A DNA stretch of 64,000 nt. Source: Neurospora crassa OR74A. Its lineage: Eukaryota > Ascomycota > Sordariomycetes > Sordariales > Sordariaceae. Made by a program: the position numbers and the translations under genes. The stretch is from NCBI RefSeq assembly GCF_000182925.2, contig NC_026505.1, positions 4,526,001 to 4,590,000 of the forward strand, given 5' to 3'. Each line of letters opens with the position of its first letter. Positions within the stretch are counted from its first letter, which is position 1. Shown in pieces: positions 1-9,546 of this stretch. Under the pieces are notes generated by a model. It was not told the DNA's origin. It did not search any database and was given only the letters and a program-made list of their open reading frames with translations.

Positions 1-581
1 TGATCGTGGATCTGGCCCACACCAGCGTCGACACGATGAAGGATGTTTTGGGTGGCTCGGGCAAGGACTGGAATGGCAGCAGGGCCCCTGTCATCTTCAG
101 CCACTCGAGCGCCTACGCGCTGTGCCCCCACCCGCGCAACGTGCCGGATGACGTCCTTCGTCTGGTCAAGGAGCGCAACTCGCTGGTTATGGTCAACTTC
201 TCACCCGACTTTATCTCGTGCGTGGCGGCGCCGGACAGGGACGATGGGCTGCCGGATTTTTACCCGGCCAATGCGACTCTGGAGCATGTGGCTGACCATA
301 TCATTCATATTGGCGAGCTGATTGGATATGATCATGTCGGTCTGGGTAGTGACTTTGATGGGATTCCAGTCGTCCCGAAGGGACTGGAAGATGTCTCGCG
401 CTACCCGGACTTGGTGGCCGAGCTGCTTCGACGGGGTGTTAGTGATGAGGATGTGAGCAAGGTCGTGGGCGGTAACATACTCCGCGTGTGGAGGGATGTT
501 GAGCTCGTGGCGGCTACGATGCAAGCTGCTGGTGAGTCGGCTCTGGAGGATGATCTGCCTAACTTGATGCCCGAGGAGTAG
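1..581 (+). CDS. Membrane dipeptidase (peptidase family M19), 3' part
   Basis: The gene is cut by the left edge, so only the C-terminal ~192 residues are visible; the reading frame is open from the first bases and ends in TAG at 579-581. Family M19 enzymes are zinc metallopeptidases of TIM-barrel fold that cleave dipeptides. Visible landmarks are an early VDLAHTS segment, a FSHSSAYALCPHPRN segment that carries a conserved His of the metal site, and GYDHVGLGSDFDGI with the conserved Asp near the barrel end. The C-terminal helix NILRVWRDVE is typical of the family. No intron is visible in this part. Assignment to M19 is firm from these motifs; the true substrate, and whether the protein is secreted or GPI-anchored, cannot be judged because the N-terminus lies outside the window. 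Confidence 0.9.
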   Translation, partial: IVDLAHTSVDTMKDVLGGSGKDWNGSRAPVIFSHSSAYALCPHPRNVPDDVLRLVKERNSLVMVNFSPDFISCVAAPDRDDGLPDFYPANATLEHVADHIIHIGELIGYDHVGLGSDFDGIPVVPKGLEDVSRYPDLVAELLRRGVSDEDVSKVVGGNILRVWRDVELVAATMQAAGESALEDDLPNLMPEE

Positions 582-1077
582 ACATCTGAATGGGCGGCAC
601 GTAGAGAAAATTACCGTGTTTCCGCAAAGTTTTGTGGCAGCGTAGATAGCTCCAAGATGAGCCTGCAGATGGCAAGCTGCTTATATAAAGACACAAGATC
701 TGGCTAGCATATAGACTCGGGAATTGGGTATCATAAATGTCTGTCGTGATTCGAGTCAATAAGCAAAAAGTTGCCCGTGTTTTGACTTGATCCGATGAAT
801 TGCTCTACAACGCCGCGCCTGATTCCTTTTGCGTCCCAGCGTGTCTTCGTTCTGGCTTGACGTATCGTACACTGATTTTGCCTGCCTGCCTGCTCTAAAA
901 GCTCGACAACACCCAGCCGAGCCACGTCAGGCACATCTCTTTCTTCTCTGTCCATGCGTTCGATCCCATGGTCCGACAGCTATCGAAGCAAATGTCGCGT
1001 AGCAGAATTGCTCCAGAAATATCCAGACGTCATGGTATTCTCCAAGGTTCCCGTCACCATTACCGTCATCGACTCGC
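582..1077. other. Intergenic between convergent dipeptidase and uS13m genes
   Basis: The stretch separates two genes that run towards each other, so it should hold both 3' untranslated regions. No open frame with recognisable protein features and no RNA gene signature was seen. Confidence 0.6.
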
Positions 1078-1587
1078 TCAACCGTGGCGCTCGATCTTGT
1101 TGAGCTTCCTGGCGTTGGCGATCTGGTTCCTCGTCTGCTGACCGCGCACGGGCAGACCCATGGCATGGCGACGACCGCGGTAGGTACCCATATCACGGAG
1201 GCGCTTGATGTTGTCCAGCACCAGCCTCCTGGCGTCGTTCTCGATTGTCATGGTCGACAGTTCGGCCGTCAGGGCAGTGACGATCTTGGGCGGGAGGGTG
1301 CCCATCTTCGCGCGCGGGTGGATCGAATACTTTGCGAGAATGCGGGCAGAGGCCTGCTGGCCTAGGCCGTAGAAGCTCTCGAGAGCTTTCTGTGGTTCGC
1401 AAGTGGAAGGTTAACCAGGGTGATTCTTGGAGCGCAGAGGAGGACGAGGACGAGGACGAGGAGGAGAGCGCACCTGGACGAGCTTGTGCTCATTGAAGTT
1501 GACTCCCAGGATGAACACCTAGCAATAAAATGTTAGAACTTTTGGACAAATATTCCCGGAAATCGCAGAGGCCGTTGTAGGTACCAT
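1078..1587 (-). CDS. SWS2: Mitochondrial small-subunit ribosomal protein uS13m
   Basis: Minus-strand gene of three coding exons: 1587-1585 (the ATG alone), 1518-1474 and 1389-1078, about 120 residues. Exon 2 encodes VFILGVNFNEHKLVQ, and exon 3 begins KALESFYGLGQQASARILAK and ends NARKLNKIERHG. This is the uS13 fold: the N-terminal helix-two-turn-helix and the C-terminal RNA-binding tail RDMGTYRGRRHAMGLPVRGQ, followed by QTRNQIANARKL. The length and the MVFILGVNFNE start match fungal mitochondrial S13 (yeast SWS2), which sits in the head of the mitoribosomal small subunit, rather than cytosolic uS13 of about 150 residues. Intron 1 starts directly after the ATG (GTACCT...TTGCTAG) and intron 2 runs 1473-1390. 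Intron 2 contains a GAGGAC-type repeat at about 1440-1470. The exon joins keep frame but are read by eye. Confidence 0.88.
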
Positions 1588-1950
1588 CTTGTTAGCCGAC
1601 GATAAGTCACCTTGTCGCAATGGGCATAACTCGGTTCAGGAATCGCGGAGGAGTCTCGACTCTCAGCTCTCAGCAACCCGCAACCCGCGATTTGGAACCG
1701 GGCGTGCAGACTTGCCGGGCAGGCGGCGGATCGTGGGGGAGCCCGCATTGGCCGGTGCAAATCCGCAGCGGAGCATTTGGGGTGCGGGACAGCTGGCATC
1801 CCATGCTCCGCCAGCTGTCGCCATAAAGGTTATACACATGCGATTGTACCTCATGCATACACTTTACCGTATGAGTCTTGCGAAAAGAAAGCCAAAATTT
1901 CATGGCGATGTGCCAAAAATGCAGATGAACAACCACTCACCATACACATC
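1588..1950. promoter_or_regulatory. Shared divergent promoter of uS13m and the METTL25-like gene
   Basis: The two ATGs face away from each other 363 bp apart, so this short interval must hold both core promoters and 5' leaders. The frame of the rightward gene is open back to 1777 but has no ATG before 1951, so I treat the upstream part as leader. No specific operator was recognised. Confidence 0.5.
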
Positions 1951-3756
1951 ATGACGATCGACTTTACTGCGAGGCCAGAAAAGCCTCTTCCATACTCGGA
2001 TGATTTTTCATCTGCAGACCAATATGTCGACAGTCTGCTGGACTTTGCGACCAATTCCCACCTTTTCCAGTTTCTCTGTGGTGGTGTCCACATTCTTGAC
2101 TTCTTCACCAGCGAGCCCGGCCTATTTGTCTCTGCCGTTCCCAAGGAATGGCAGGAGTACCTGGTGCAGACCGAGCCCATGGTCCTTTTGGATTTCTTGA
2201 TGAGAGATGATCTTGACACACTTGCCGCGCAAACTGGCCCGGGACAGCCTCCCGAGACGCTGGTTCAATATGTCAAGGATATCAGGAAACTTTCTTTACG
2301 ACGCTCCTTCCAGCCCAGCAAGCCAAAACTACCGGTGCTTCCTCGGCAGGTAGCTTTGGGAATGAACACCAAGAAAGTTCACGAAGTCACTCACTTTTCC
2401 GGATACATCGACAGGCTCTCGGAGGACGTCGCTCGGGTGAGGGGACAGGAACTGACGCACTTGGTAGACTTTGGCAGTGGCCAGAATTATCTAGGCCGCG
2501 CTCTGGCGAGTCCTCCGTACAACAAGCATATTGTTGCCGTGGAGAGCAAGGAGGCCAACACAGCAGGCGCTAAGGATCTCGATATCTTGTCCGGTCTAGC
2601 TGAGCGGGAGAAGAGAATCCGCAACAAGAAGCTCTACCACCGCATTATGGAAAGTGTAGATCCGTCAGAAGCCAACGATGAAGAGGCACTGAAGCGCGCC
2701 GCAAAGGCACTGGGTGTGACAGACGAAGATATTGCTACCATTGATCTCCGATCGAGAAAGGAGCTTCAGGCCACTTATGCGCGGGAGGAAGGAAAGGGCA
2801 GCATTGAGTACGTCGTTGCCAAGTTGGGAGATGCCGACTTGGCCCCTGTGATCTCCCAGCTGGAGTACACGGAAACTCACAGCGAGGATGATCTCAGCAT
2901 GATGGCTGTGTCCATCCACTCATGTGGCAACCTCTCTCACTACGGCATCCGGTCCATGGTCCTCAACTCGTCTATCCACGCCGTTGCAATCGTGGGTTGC
3001 TGCTACAACCTTCTCACCGAAAAACTGGGTCCTCCGACTTTCAAGCCTTGCTTCAGTCGGCCAACCCTTCAGCCATTGAATGCTCGTGTTGTTAGGGAGT
3101 CCGAGAGACGAGATCCCCAGGGTTTCCCCATGAGTGAGAAACTCTCCACCTACAATGACCAAGGCATCCGACTCAACATTACAGCGCGTATGATGGCGTG
3201 CCAAGCACCCGGGAACTGGACCGACAAGGAGAGCGATGCCTTCTTCACCCGCCACTTTTACCGCGCCGTCTTGCAAAGGATATTCCTCGACAAGGGGGTC
3301 ATTTCCAAGGTCTACCACGGGCCAAGCGAGGGCGAGGGCGAGGGCGAGGATGGCAACGAGAGCCCGTTCAACTTCAGCACCAACCCCGTCGTGATCGGCT
3401 CACTCAGGAAGCAATGCTACACCTCGTTCAGCGCCTACGTCCGCGGAGCGATCACGAAGCTAACGACCAACTCGGACTTTAGCCAGTACAGCCAGATTGT
3501 ACGCGAGAAGCTAAGTGACATCACCGACGAGGAGATTGCCAAGTACGAGGCCGCGTACCTGCCCCGAAAGCGGGAGCTCAGCGCAGTCTGGAGCCTGATG
3601 GCCTTTAGCGCGTGCGTTGTTGAGTCCCTTATCGTGACTGACCGGTACCTGTTCCTCAAGGAACATTCCGATATTGTTCGCGACTGCTGGGTGGAGACAG
3701 TATTTGACTATGGCCAGAGCCCTCGAAATCTCGTCGTTGTGGGTATCAAGAAATAA
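1951..3756 (+). CDS. METTL25/RRNAD1-like methyltransferase-domain protein
   Basis: Single-exon gene of 601 residues. The start is the ATG at 1951 (MTIDFTARPEKPL), the only ATG that gives a sensible N-terminus. A methyltransferase domain follows a helical N-terminal region. The block KVHEVTHFSGYI leads into VDFGSGQNYLGRALA (about residues 172-186), which is SAM-binding motif I. SIHSCGNLSHYGIRSM and AIVGCCYNLLTEK (about 340-355) form the characteristic Cys-Cys-Tyr-Asn segment of the METTL25/RRNAD1 family. An acidic low-complexity run EGEGEGED at about 460 comes from a GGCGAG repeat at 3325-3350. Members are Rossmann-fold methyltransferases; I recall no established substrate for the fungal members. 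Family assignment is strong and function is not known. Confidence 0.85.
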   Translation: MTIDFTARPEKPLPYSDDFSSADQYVDSLLDFATNSHLFQFLCGGVHILDFFTSEPGLFVSAVPKEWQEYLVQTEPMVLLDFLMRDDLDTLAAQTGPGQPPETLVQYVKDIRKLSLRRSFQPSKPKLPVLPRQVALGMNTKKVHEVTHFSGYIDRLSEDVARVRGQELTHLVDFGSGQNYLGRALASPPYNKHIVAVESKEANTAGAKDLDILSGLAEREKRIRNKKLYHRIMESVDPSEANDEEALKRAAKALGVTDEDIATIDLRSRKELQATYAREEGKGSIEYVVAKLGDADLAPVISQLEYTETHSEDDLSMMAVSIHSCGNLSHYGIRSMVLNSSIHAVAIVGCCYNLLTEKLGPPTFKPCFSRPTLQPLNARVVRESERRDPQGFPMSEKLSTYNDQGIRLNITARMMACQAPGNWTDKESDAFFTRHFYRAVLQRIFLDKGVISKVYHGPSEGEGEGEDGNESPFNFSTNPVVIGSLRKQCYTSFSAYVRGAITKLTTNSDFSQYSQIVREKLSDITDEEIAKYEAAYLPRKRELSAVWSLMAFSACVVESLIVTDRYLFLKEHSDIVRDCWVETVFDYGQSPRNLVVVGIKK

Positions 3757-6700
3757 GAAGACGTGTAGGAAAATAAAACGATGTCGGATGAGTTGTCTCC
3801 TCTTCCCCAGCCACCTTTGTCTTTCACGCATACCTACCTATACAGCAATCTCTCGGATATTGTACCCCTGGGGTTGTGCGGGATGTTGTAAGACATTTGA
3901 CTTGTTGACCTGATATATCTATTTTTGTGTCCGTCCAGGTTATACCCTATGTCTACCTATCCCGGGGGTTTTATTCCGCAAATGGAGAGAGTTGCAGGAC
4001 TGTCGTTCCGAATTTCTGCACGCCTTCGGTTCGGCTAATGGTCGCATCCTTCTTCGATGGGGAACTGCCATTCAGCATGTCGCAATAGGTTGAAGCGATC
4101 TGTCCCACGCTGCAGCAGCATTACCCCTAGATCGGAGAGCTCTTAGCCTTCTTGCAGTTTGCCGTTGCATGTTGAGCCGAATAAGAAGACTCGACATTCC
4201 GATGATCATCAAGCATGGTCTTTGGTATGCCGGATCCCCTAGTCACTTGCATGGTGTTTGATAATTTGCTTCCGGACAGACGCTGTCACCAGACAAAGTG
4301 AAAGCCAGAACTCGGTCCGATGATCGGTGTCTAAACCTTCTCTTCCAGGTGGCACAAGCTCGGGTACCGCGACCTGTCAAGCAGAAGCAGATCAAACCGG
4401 AACATACAATTGAACCTTTTTGACCAATCATGCGGGAACGAACAAAGCTTTGAAACAGAGGCGTTCTTTTCTGCGTTATCTCTTGTCTCTTGTTGTACAA
4501 AGGCAAGTTCAAGTTCTCGGTGTGGCTTCTGACGTGCCGCGTTTTCTCGACATGACCGGTGTGTAACTGGAAGGGATACTATCAGGTGAAGGCTGGCGAA
4601 GGCTCGAGAAGTTGGCTGTTTCCGAAGATGGTCGACATGTGCTTCCTCCTGGCTATAGTGATCCAATCCAGGCTGACTACTAGAAAGGAATAGAGGGGAA
4701 AGAAGGAGAGGGGGGGTTCACTTCTCGGGATTTGATCTGTCTTTTTTTGCGCCACTCCACAAGAGAGGCTTCCCCCACACTTTCTGCTGCCCAAAGAGAA
4801 GAACCAATAACTCTTTTGCGAGAGTTAATTGTTGTTGCGGTGGCGCCAGGTCACCAGCAATGAGGTGAAACTGAAAGGCTGTGAAAGAACCCATGGCTGA
4901 CAGGCAGGCAACCTCGAGGGCGCAAGCAGAGGTGAGGTACCTGCGTTTCGTCCTTTGACTTTGCTTTACATGTATAGTACACTACATTGCTTAGTGCCGG
5001 CATTGTAGGTACATTGGGAGGTATGCGTTGTAACCCATCTGTCTTACTGGCGTTTGCCCAGAGTGGTGGAGCTGGAGATGCAAAACAGAAAGAAGTAGAC
5101 ACCTCTCCTAACGACATCTTCCACTCATGATGTGCTTGGCAATGATTCGAATCGGAGTGATCTTGAATCTTAGTGCAGTCCGGCAAAGACCGCAATCTGT
5201 ACGCTGGAATCAACATCCATCATCAAGAAGGCAAAGTGAGACAGAGATGATGGGAATCGGTTGCAGTATTTCGAGAACGCTAGATGCACCCGAGGTGCTT
5301 GACATGACAAGCGCCCGCGGTTACCTGCAGGTGCGCGAGCATGGAGGTGGATAACTTGAAGTGATGTGCCGAAGACACCTGCCCCCCCTGGTTCTGATAC
5401 ACTAGAAAGACATTGTTCACCGGGTTTCCTCCACTCCTTTTTTTTCTTCTGACATTTTCTTTTTATGTTTTGTCGAGTTCTATCACACATACGTAGCTAC
5501 CTATGCAAGGCGCCTGACCGACCGATAGATACCCCCACAGGCGATCTCATGTGATAGAAAGCTCTCGGACCCTTACTGGGTCTGGTTCGATACCTATAAC
5601 GGAAGCGTGTCCGGACTGTTGTTCTTCACATCGCCTACCCCACCACCTGCACTGGACCTAAGGTTCTACTCCATGCGTACACTAACATAGAGGTACACTA
5701 CACCTATCGTCAACCCCTGGGTATGCAGCCTGGTGATCTATCCAAATATTTGAATCGAGGACTTGCATCGATCGCCATAGCACTAAATACTGCATCGCAT
5801 GCAGGCATCAGTACTATATGCCGGCGGACTTCGTCTTTAGGTTCTACCACCGTGGGGTTCGAAAGAGGTTCTCCAACACGATGGCCAGGGCCCCGGCTTA
5901 GGTTATAGCACAATCACGGGCAGGTAAGGTACCTCTACCTTATCAGTTCTTCTCCCGGACCCAGACGCTTCCCCCCGATCTCGGGTCGGGTCCCCTTCAT
6001 CCTCTGTCCCGCCAAGCTTTACAATGTCACAAAGAGAGCAAGTAGATACTGTACTCAGCAGATGGAGAACTGAAGAAGGAAGTGTGAACTGGAGAAGCGC
6101 TCACTCCTCTTACATTCATCACTTTGACGAACGAACTTCCACTTGTTTTCGATATCCCCATGTCTTTTTTCCCTCTTTTGTTTTTCTGAACCTTCGCTTA
6201 TCCATCCCAAATTTCTTTAATAGCTCCATGTATCCTGGCCCTTCTGGTCCTTGCTCTCTTCGTTGACTCATCCATCCTTTCCACTTCCACAATCTCCTAT
6301 CTTGTATACTTTGACGATACTCCCCCACCTACCCATAGAGTTCCCTTTCCATCTCGCGTCCTCGGTGACTGGACTCGCGTCTCTATCAGTCCGACCGAGC
6401 CTACTTTGTTTCACATAGCTACTTGCTGATCCACCTATCTATCTCCTATCTTTCAGATCGACAACCCAAGAACTGACATTTTGTGACGTGACGTTCGACG
6501 GACTCCGCTTTGATTGTACGGAATAGATCGGGAGTCCGGAACAGTCACCTACCCAAACGATCCAGTGGACCCCTCAAAACGCACCTCACTTTCGCCTTAC
6601 CCAGGTGTTACTCCAAAAACTGTTTAAAGCTCAACTCCTCTTTTTCGAGACGTCACAAGGTCACACCTTGATCACCTCATTTCTCATCACTCCTTCGACG

Positions 6701-6892
6701 CCATTCATTTGATCTTTGTTTTATTTTATTTTATTTCCAAAGGGGAAGAATCATCGCAGGAAATAGAAGTGACAAGGGTTCCATCTTGGCTGTCTTTCTT
6801 AAAACCACCAAGGTGTGCCTTGGGCATTTTACGGAAAACCATCAAAGAGAACTCCAGATCAAGGGAAGCAATCAATTCACACATTCACTGCT
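3757..6892. other. 3.1 kb gene-free interval upstream of the CASTOR-like gene
   Basis: No recognisable protein or RNA gene was found on either strand; the longest open frames lack protein-like composition. Several short motifs of the TACCTA/TAGGTA type occur (about 3830, 4936, 5009, 5490, 5925). The right part, from about 5,950 on, becomes pyrimidine-rich on the plus strand and reads like a fungal promoter and leader. Confidence 0.55.
6100..6892 (+). promoter_or_regulatory. Pyrimidine-rich promoter/leader of the CASTOR-like gene
   Basis: The 800 bp before the ATG at 6893 are strongly biased to C and T on the coding strand, with runs such as tttttccctcttttgttttt near 6170, as is common around fungal transcription starts. 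There is no conserved operator I can name. The transcription start is not determinable by eye. Confidence 0.4.
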
Positions 6893-8294
6893 ATGAACGC
6901 ACAAATAACTTTCCTGGTAAGACATCCCCTTTTCCTTATTTTTTATACCATTCTCACCCCACAATATCATCACTAATTCTTTGTCTCGGAAACCAAAATA
7001 ACAGGATGGAACCCTGCGTCTCATCCACATTCCCCTCCCTCTCTACTCGACCTTCCTCCAACCCATCCTCCAGATCCTTCTTCCACCCAGCCAACCATTA
7101 CCATCAGCAACACCCTCACCACCCGTCGGTAACTTCCACCACCAAGATGAAACAACCTTTCTAAACATCTCCATCACCCCCCTCGAATGCTCCGTCGTCT
7201 GCCCCTCCTCTTGGGCCCGCGCCGTCTTTGAGCCCGCCATCGCGCGCCTACCAGAAGACCAGGCAAAAACGATTTCGGTTTCCAAGGATGCCTACGCCGT
7301 TTTTTCCGTCATCAGCGCCGGCATGGACGCCGGCTCGCGCGTCGTCGACTTGACTTGCCCGCTTGCCTTGGCAGGGATCCCGATTTTCTTCATCACGACG
7401 TATTACTCGGACTTCATCCTGGTGCCGACCAAAGACAGGAGAGCGGTGGTGGAGACGTTGAGGGCCAAGGGCGGATTTGTATTTGTCGAGGAGGAGGGCG
7501 GAGATGAAAACGGGTTTGATGGGTATGGATCGAGGAGGGGGTCGGTGACTATGGCGTCCGGGATGGGTTATCATTATGCCAGCGCATCGAGTGGAAATGG
7601 CGGGCTTAGTGGGATGTTGACCCCAATGATGCCGACCACGCCGCCCCCTTCAGATGCAGGGGAACTGCAGCTCAAGACGTTTGAGACGCTCAAGAGGCGG
7701 AACGTGGTGCCGTTTGTGGAACCCGGTTTGAGGCTGGTGCATTGCTCGGGGAGGGAGAAGACGAGTATCCACGGCGGCGGGGGCGGCGAGGGCGGACGTG
7801 GCCATGGACATAGTGGAGGCAACGGGACGGGCTACGGCGGTGAGATTGATGGGGATGGTAGCGCAAATGGCGGCGCCGGTTACTACCCGCGCAGAAGGAG
7901 GAACAGCTGGATCGACACAGTCGACACCAAGCTGTACACGAGCATCATCTCGGCGCTGGTGTCGCAGCCGCGGTTCCTCTCGGTGACCCTGGCGCAAGAT
8001 GACCCCCCTTCGCTGCTGCTGGACAAGGCGCTGGTGGACATGTTTGGCGACTCGCTGGTGGGACCGACGGAGGGCACGCTGGTGCCCATCTTTCTCGACC
8101 TGGTCAACTTGCCGTTCGAGGCAACGGGCATCGTTTCGGGGGTTGCCGGGAGGTTGGTCAAGGACATGCCCATGGCGGAGAGCGTGGAGCTGTCGTACTT
8201 GTCGACGGCGAGGGCCGGCGCTGTGATCTTGTCCTGTGAGCAAGCCGTGACGGCTCTGGGAATTTTGGAACCGTTGCTGAAAAGCCAGGGGTGA
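6893..8294 (+). CDS. CASTOR-like ACT-domain amino-acid sensor protein
   Basis: Two exons, 6893-6916 and 7005-8294, give 437 residues; the 88 bp intron has GTAAGA, a CTAAT branch site and ACAG. The mature N-terminus reads MNAQITFLDGTLRLIHIPL. The first ACT region ends in FFITTYYSDFILVPTKD (about 135-150), which parallels LSTYQTDFILV of animal CASTOR1. The second ends in PMAESVELSYLSTARAGAV near the C-terminus and parallels the CASTOR YYISTFKFD segment. Animal CASTOR1 binds arginine and inhibits GATOR2, so lifting TORC1 inhibition when arginine is present. The fungal protein has an inserted, Gly-rich, low-complexity linker of about 110 residues (about 175-305) that animal CASTORs lack. Family membership is well supported. 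Ligand and partner are inference, and two ligand-contact positions appear changed (see findings). Its 3' end faces the IMPACT gene 352 bp away. Confidence 0.82.
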
Positions 8295-8646
8295 GTGACG
8301 CCGTTTTCGATTGTGATGCGTGGCTGAGAAGGACATGCTGCGTTGGCCCGGCTTTGGGGATGATCGTTCATGGTGAAAAAGGCCCAAAAGTTTGTACAAT
8401 TTCGACTCCTTCATATCGTGGTGTCAAAAATCGGCGCGGCGGAGGATAATTTTGCGTTGGCTGTAATCTTTGGAGAAAGTTGCATGGTTGGACGGAGCTG
8501 CGTGGTGTTTTGGCTGCGATGTAGCGAATGAATTCATCTTGGTATCTGCAAAATAGGCCTTTTGAGATCTTTATCTCATTATTTTTGCTGTGGTAGTTAC
8601 TGTCAGCAATCAAAGCTGGGCAATCCCGAGACTATTACCAGCCAAC
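8295..8646. other. Short convergent 3' intergenic spacer
   Basis: 352 bp lie between the stop codons of two genes that run towards each other. It can only hold 3' untranslated sequence and the transcripts may overlap. Nothing else was seen. Confidence 0.6.
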
Positions 8647-9546
8647 TCATTTCCCACCCTTCTTCTTCTTCCCTTCCTGCTTGTTCTCCTCGTCCACCAA
8701 CCCCGCCCTAACAAACGCATCCCTCGCCGCGCCGTTAATCAGCGCGAACCTCCTCGGCCCCAACTTTTGGCCTCCATACCACCGCGTCACCACGACCATG
8801 GTGTCCCACAGGTCCATCAGCTGCATCAAATGTAGCAGCCTGCCGCCCGCCGCCGTCTCCCCGTCGTCGTCGCAGTCCTGGAACGACGTGCCGTTTGGCC
8901 CGCGGATCCGCCACGCCGTGATGTTGTGCGTAGCCGCCCGGACCCGCTTGTCCGACGCCAGCAGGTGTTGCAGGTACTGCGCCGCCTGTTGCGGAGAGGT
9001 AACTGGCGCGCAGCGGGCGATGAAGGTCGATTTGAGTTCGATCATGGGAAGGGAGAGCGTCCAGGGAGGTTCGGGGCCAAGGAGATCTCCTCCCCCCCCT
9101 CCTCCTGTCTGTGTATCATGAGTTGCTGCTGTTGCGTCATATGAGGATACCCTCTTTCCATTTCCTTCCTCCACGTCCTCCTCCTCCTCCTCATCCTCCT
9201 TCTCCGCCGTGGTGACTGCGGCTATGAGTTCCTTCACTTGCTCAATGGCATCAAACAGACAGACTTGGCCCGGCTCGTACACCTCGCCGACTGCGTCGCG
9301 GAAGAGAGCCAGGTCTCGAGCAGCGGCGCCGCGCTTAGCATGCTCGCCGGAGGAGTGGGTGCCGAGAACGACGGGTGGTTCATCGGGGTAGGCTGGGGGG
9401 AACTGCAGACGCAGGGTGGATGAGGTGATGTCGCCGGGGAGAGTCAGGATGTAAGTGGCGGGTGAGTCGTCGTCGGATGGGGAGAGAGTGCCGTCGCCGT
9501 AGATGGAGTTGATGGCCTCGAGCTCGTCGGCTAGTTGTTCGGACAT
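8647..9546 (-). CDS. YIH1: RWD-IMPACT protein, YIH1 homologue (GCN2 regulator)
   Basis: Single-exon gene of 299 residues starting with MSEQLADELEAINSIYGDGT. The N-terminal RWD domain (about 1-115) carries the typical INSIYG and PPAYPDEPPVV segments. An acidic linker (about 118-140, EKEDEEEEEDVEEGNG) follows, then the ancient IMPACT fold (about 165-285) with ELKSTFIARCAPV, HNITAWRI, DCDDDGE and VVVTRWYGGQKLGPRRF. In yeast and animals YIH1/IMPACT binds GCN1 through the RWD domain, competes with the kinase GCN2 and so damps the general amino-acid control response; it also binds monomeric actin. The family is usually about 250-320 residues, so this one looks complete. It is convergent with the CASTOR-like gene and divergent from the PQ-loop gene. 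Confidence 0.93.
   Translation of the reverse strand: MSEQLADELEAINSIYGDGTLSPSDDDSPATYILTLPGDITSSTLRLQFPPAYPDEPPVVLGTHSSGEHAKRGAAARDLALFRDAVGEVYEPGQVCLFDAIEQVKELIAAVTTAEKEDEEEEEDVEEGNGKRVSSYDATAATHDTQTGGGGGGDLLGPEPPWTLSLPMIELKSTFIARCAPVTSPQQAAQYLQHLLASDKRVRAATHNITAWRIRGPNGTSFQDCDDDGETAAGGRLLHLMQLMDLWDTMVVVTRWYGGQKLGPRRFALINGAARDAFVRAGLVDEENKQEGKKKKGGK

Noticed and set aside
1777-1950. N-terminal extension of the METTL25-like protein
   Set aside because: The frame is open but contains no ATG, and the extension has leader-like composition; ATG at 1951 gives the natural start.
5581-5600. GGTTCGATACC, a perfect match to the B-box consensus of RNA polymerase III genes
   Set aside because: Neither the T-stem pairing nor an A-box and acceptor stem could be found around it, so it is not a tRNA.
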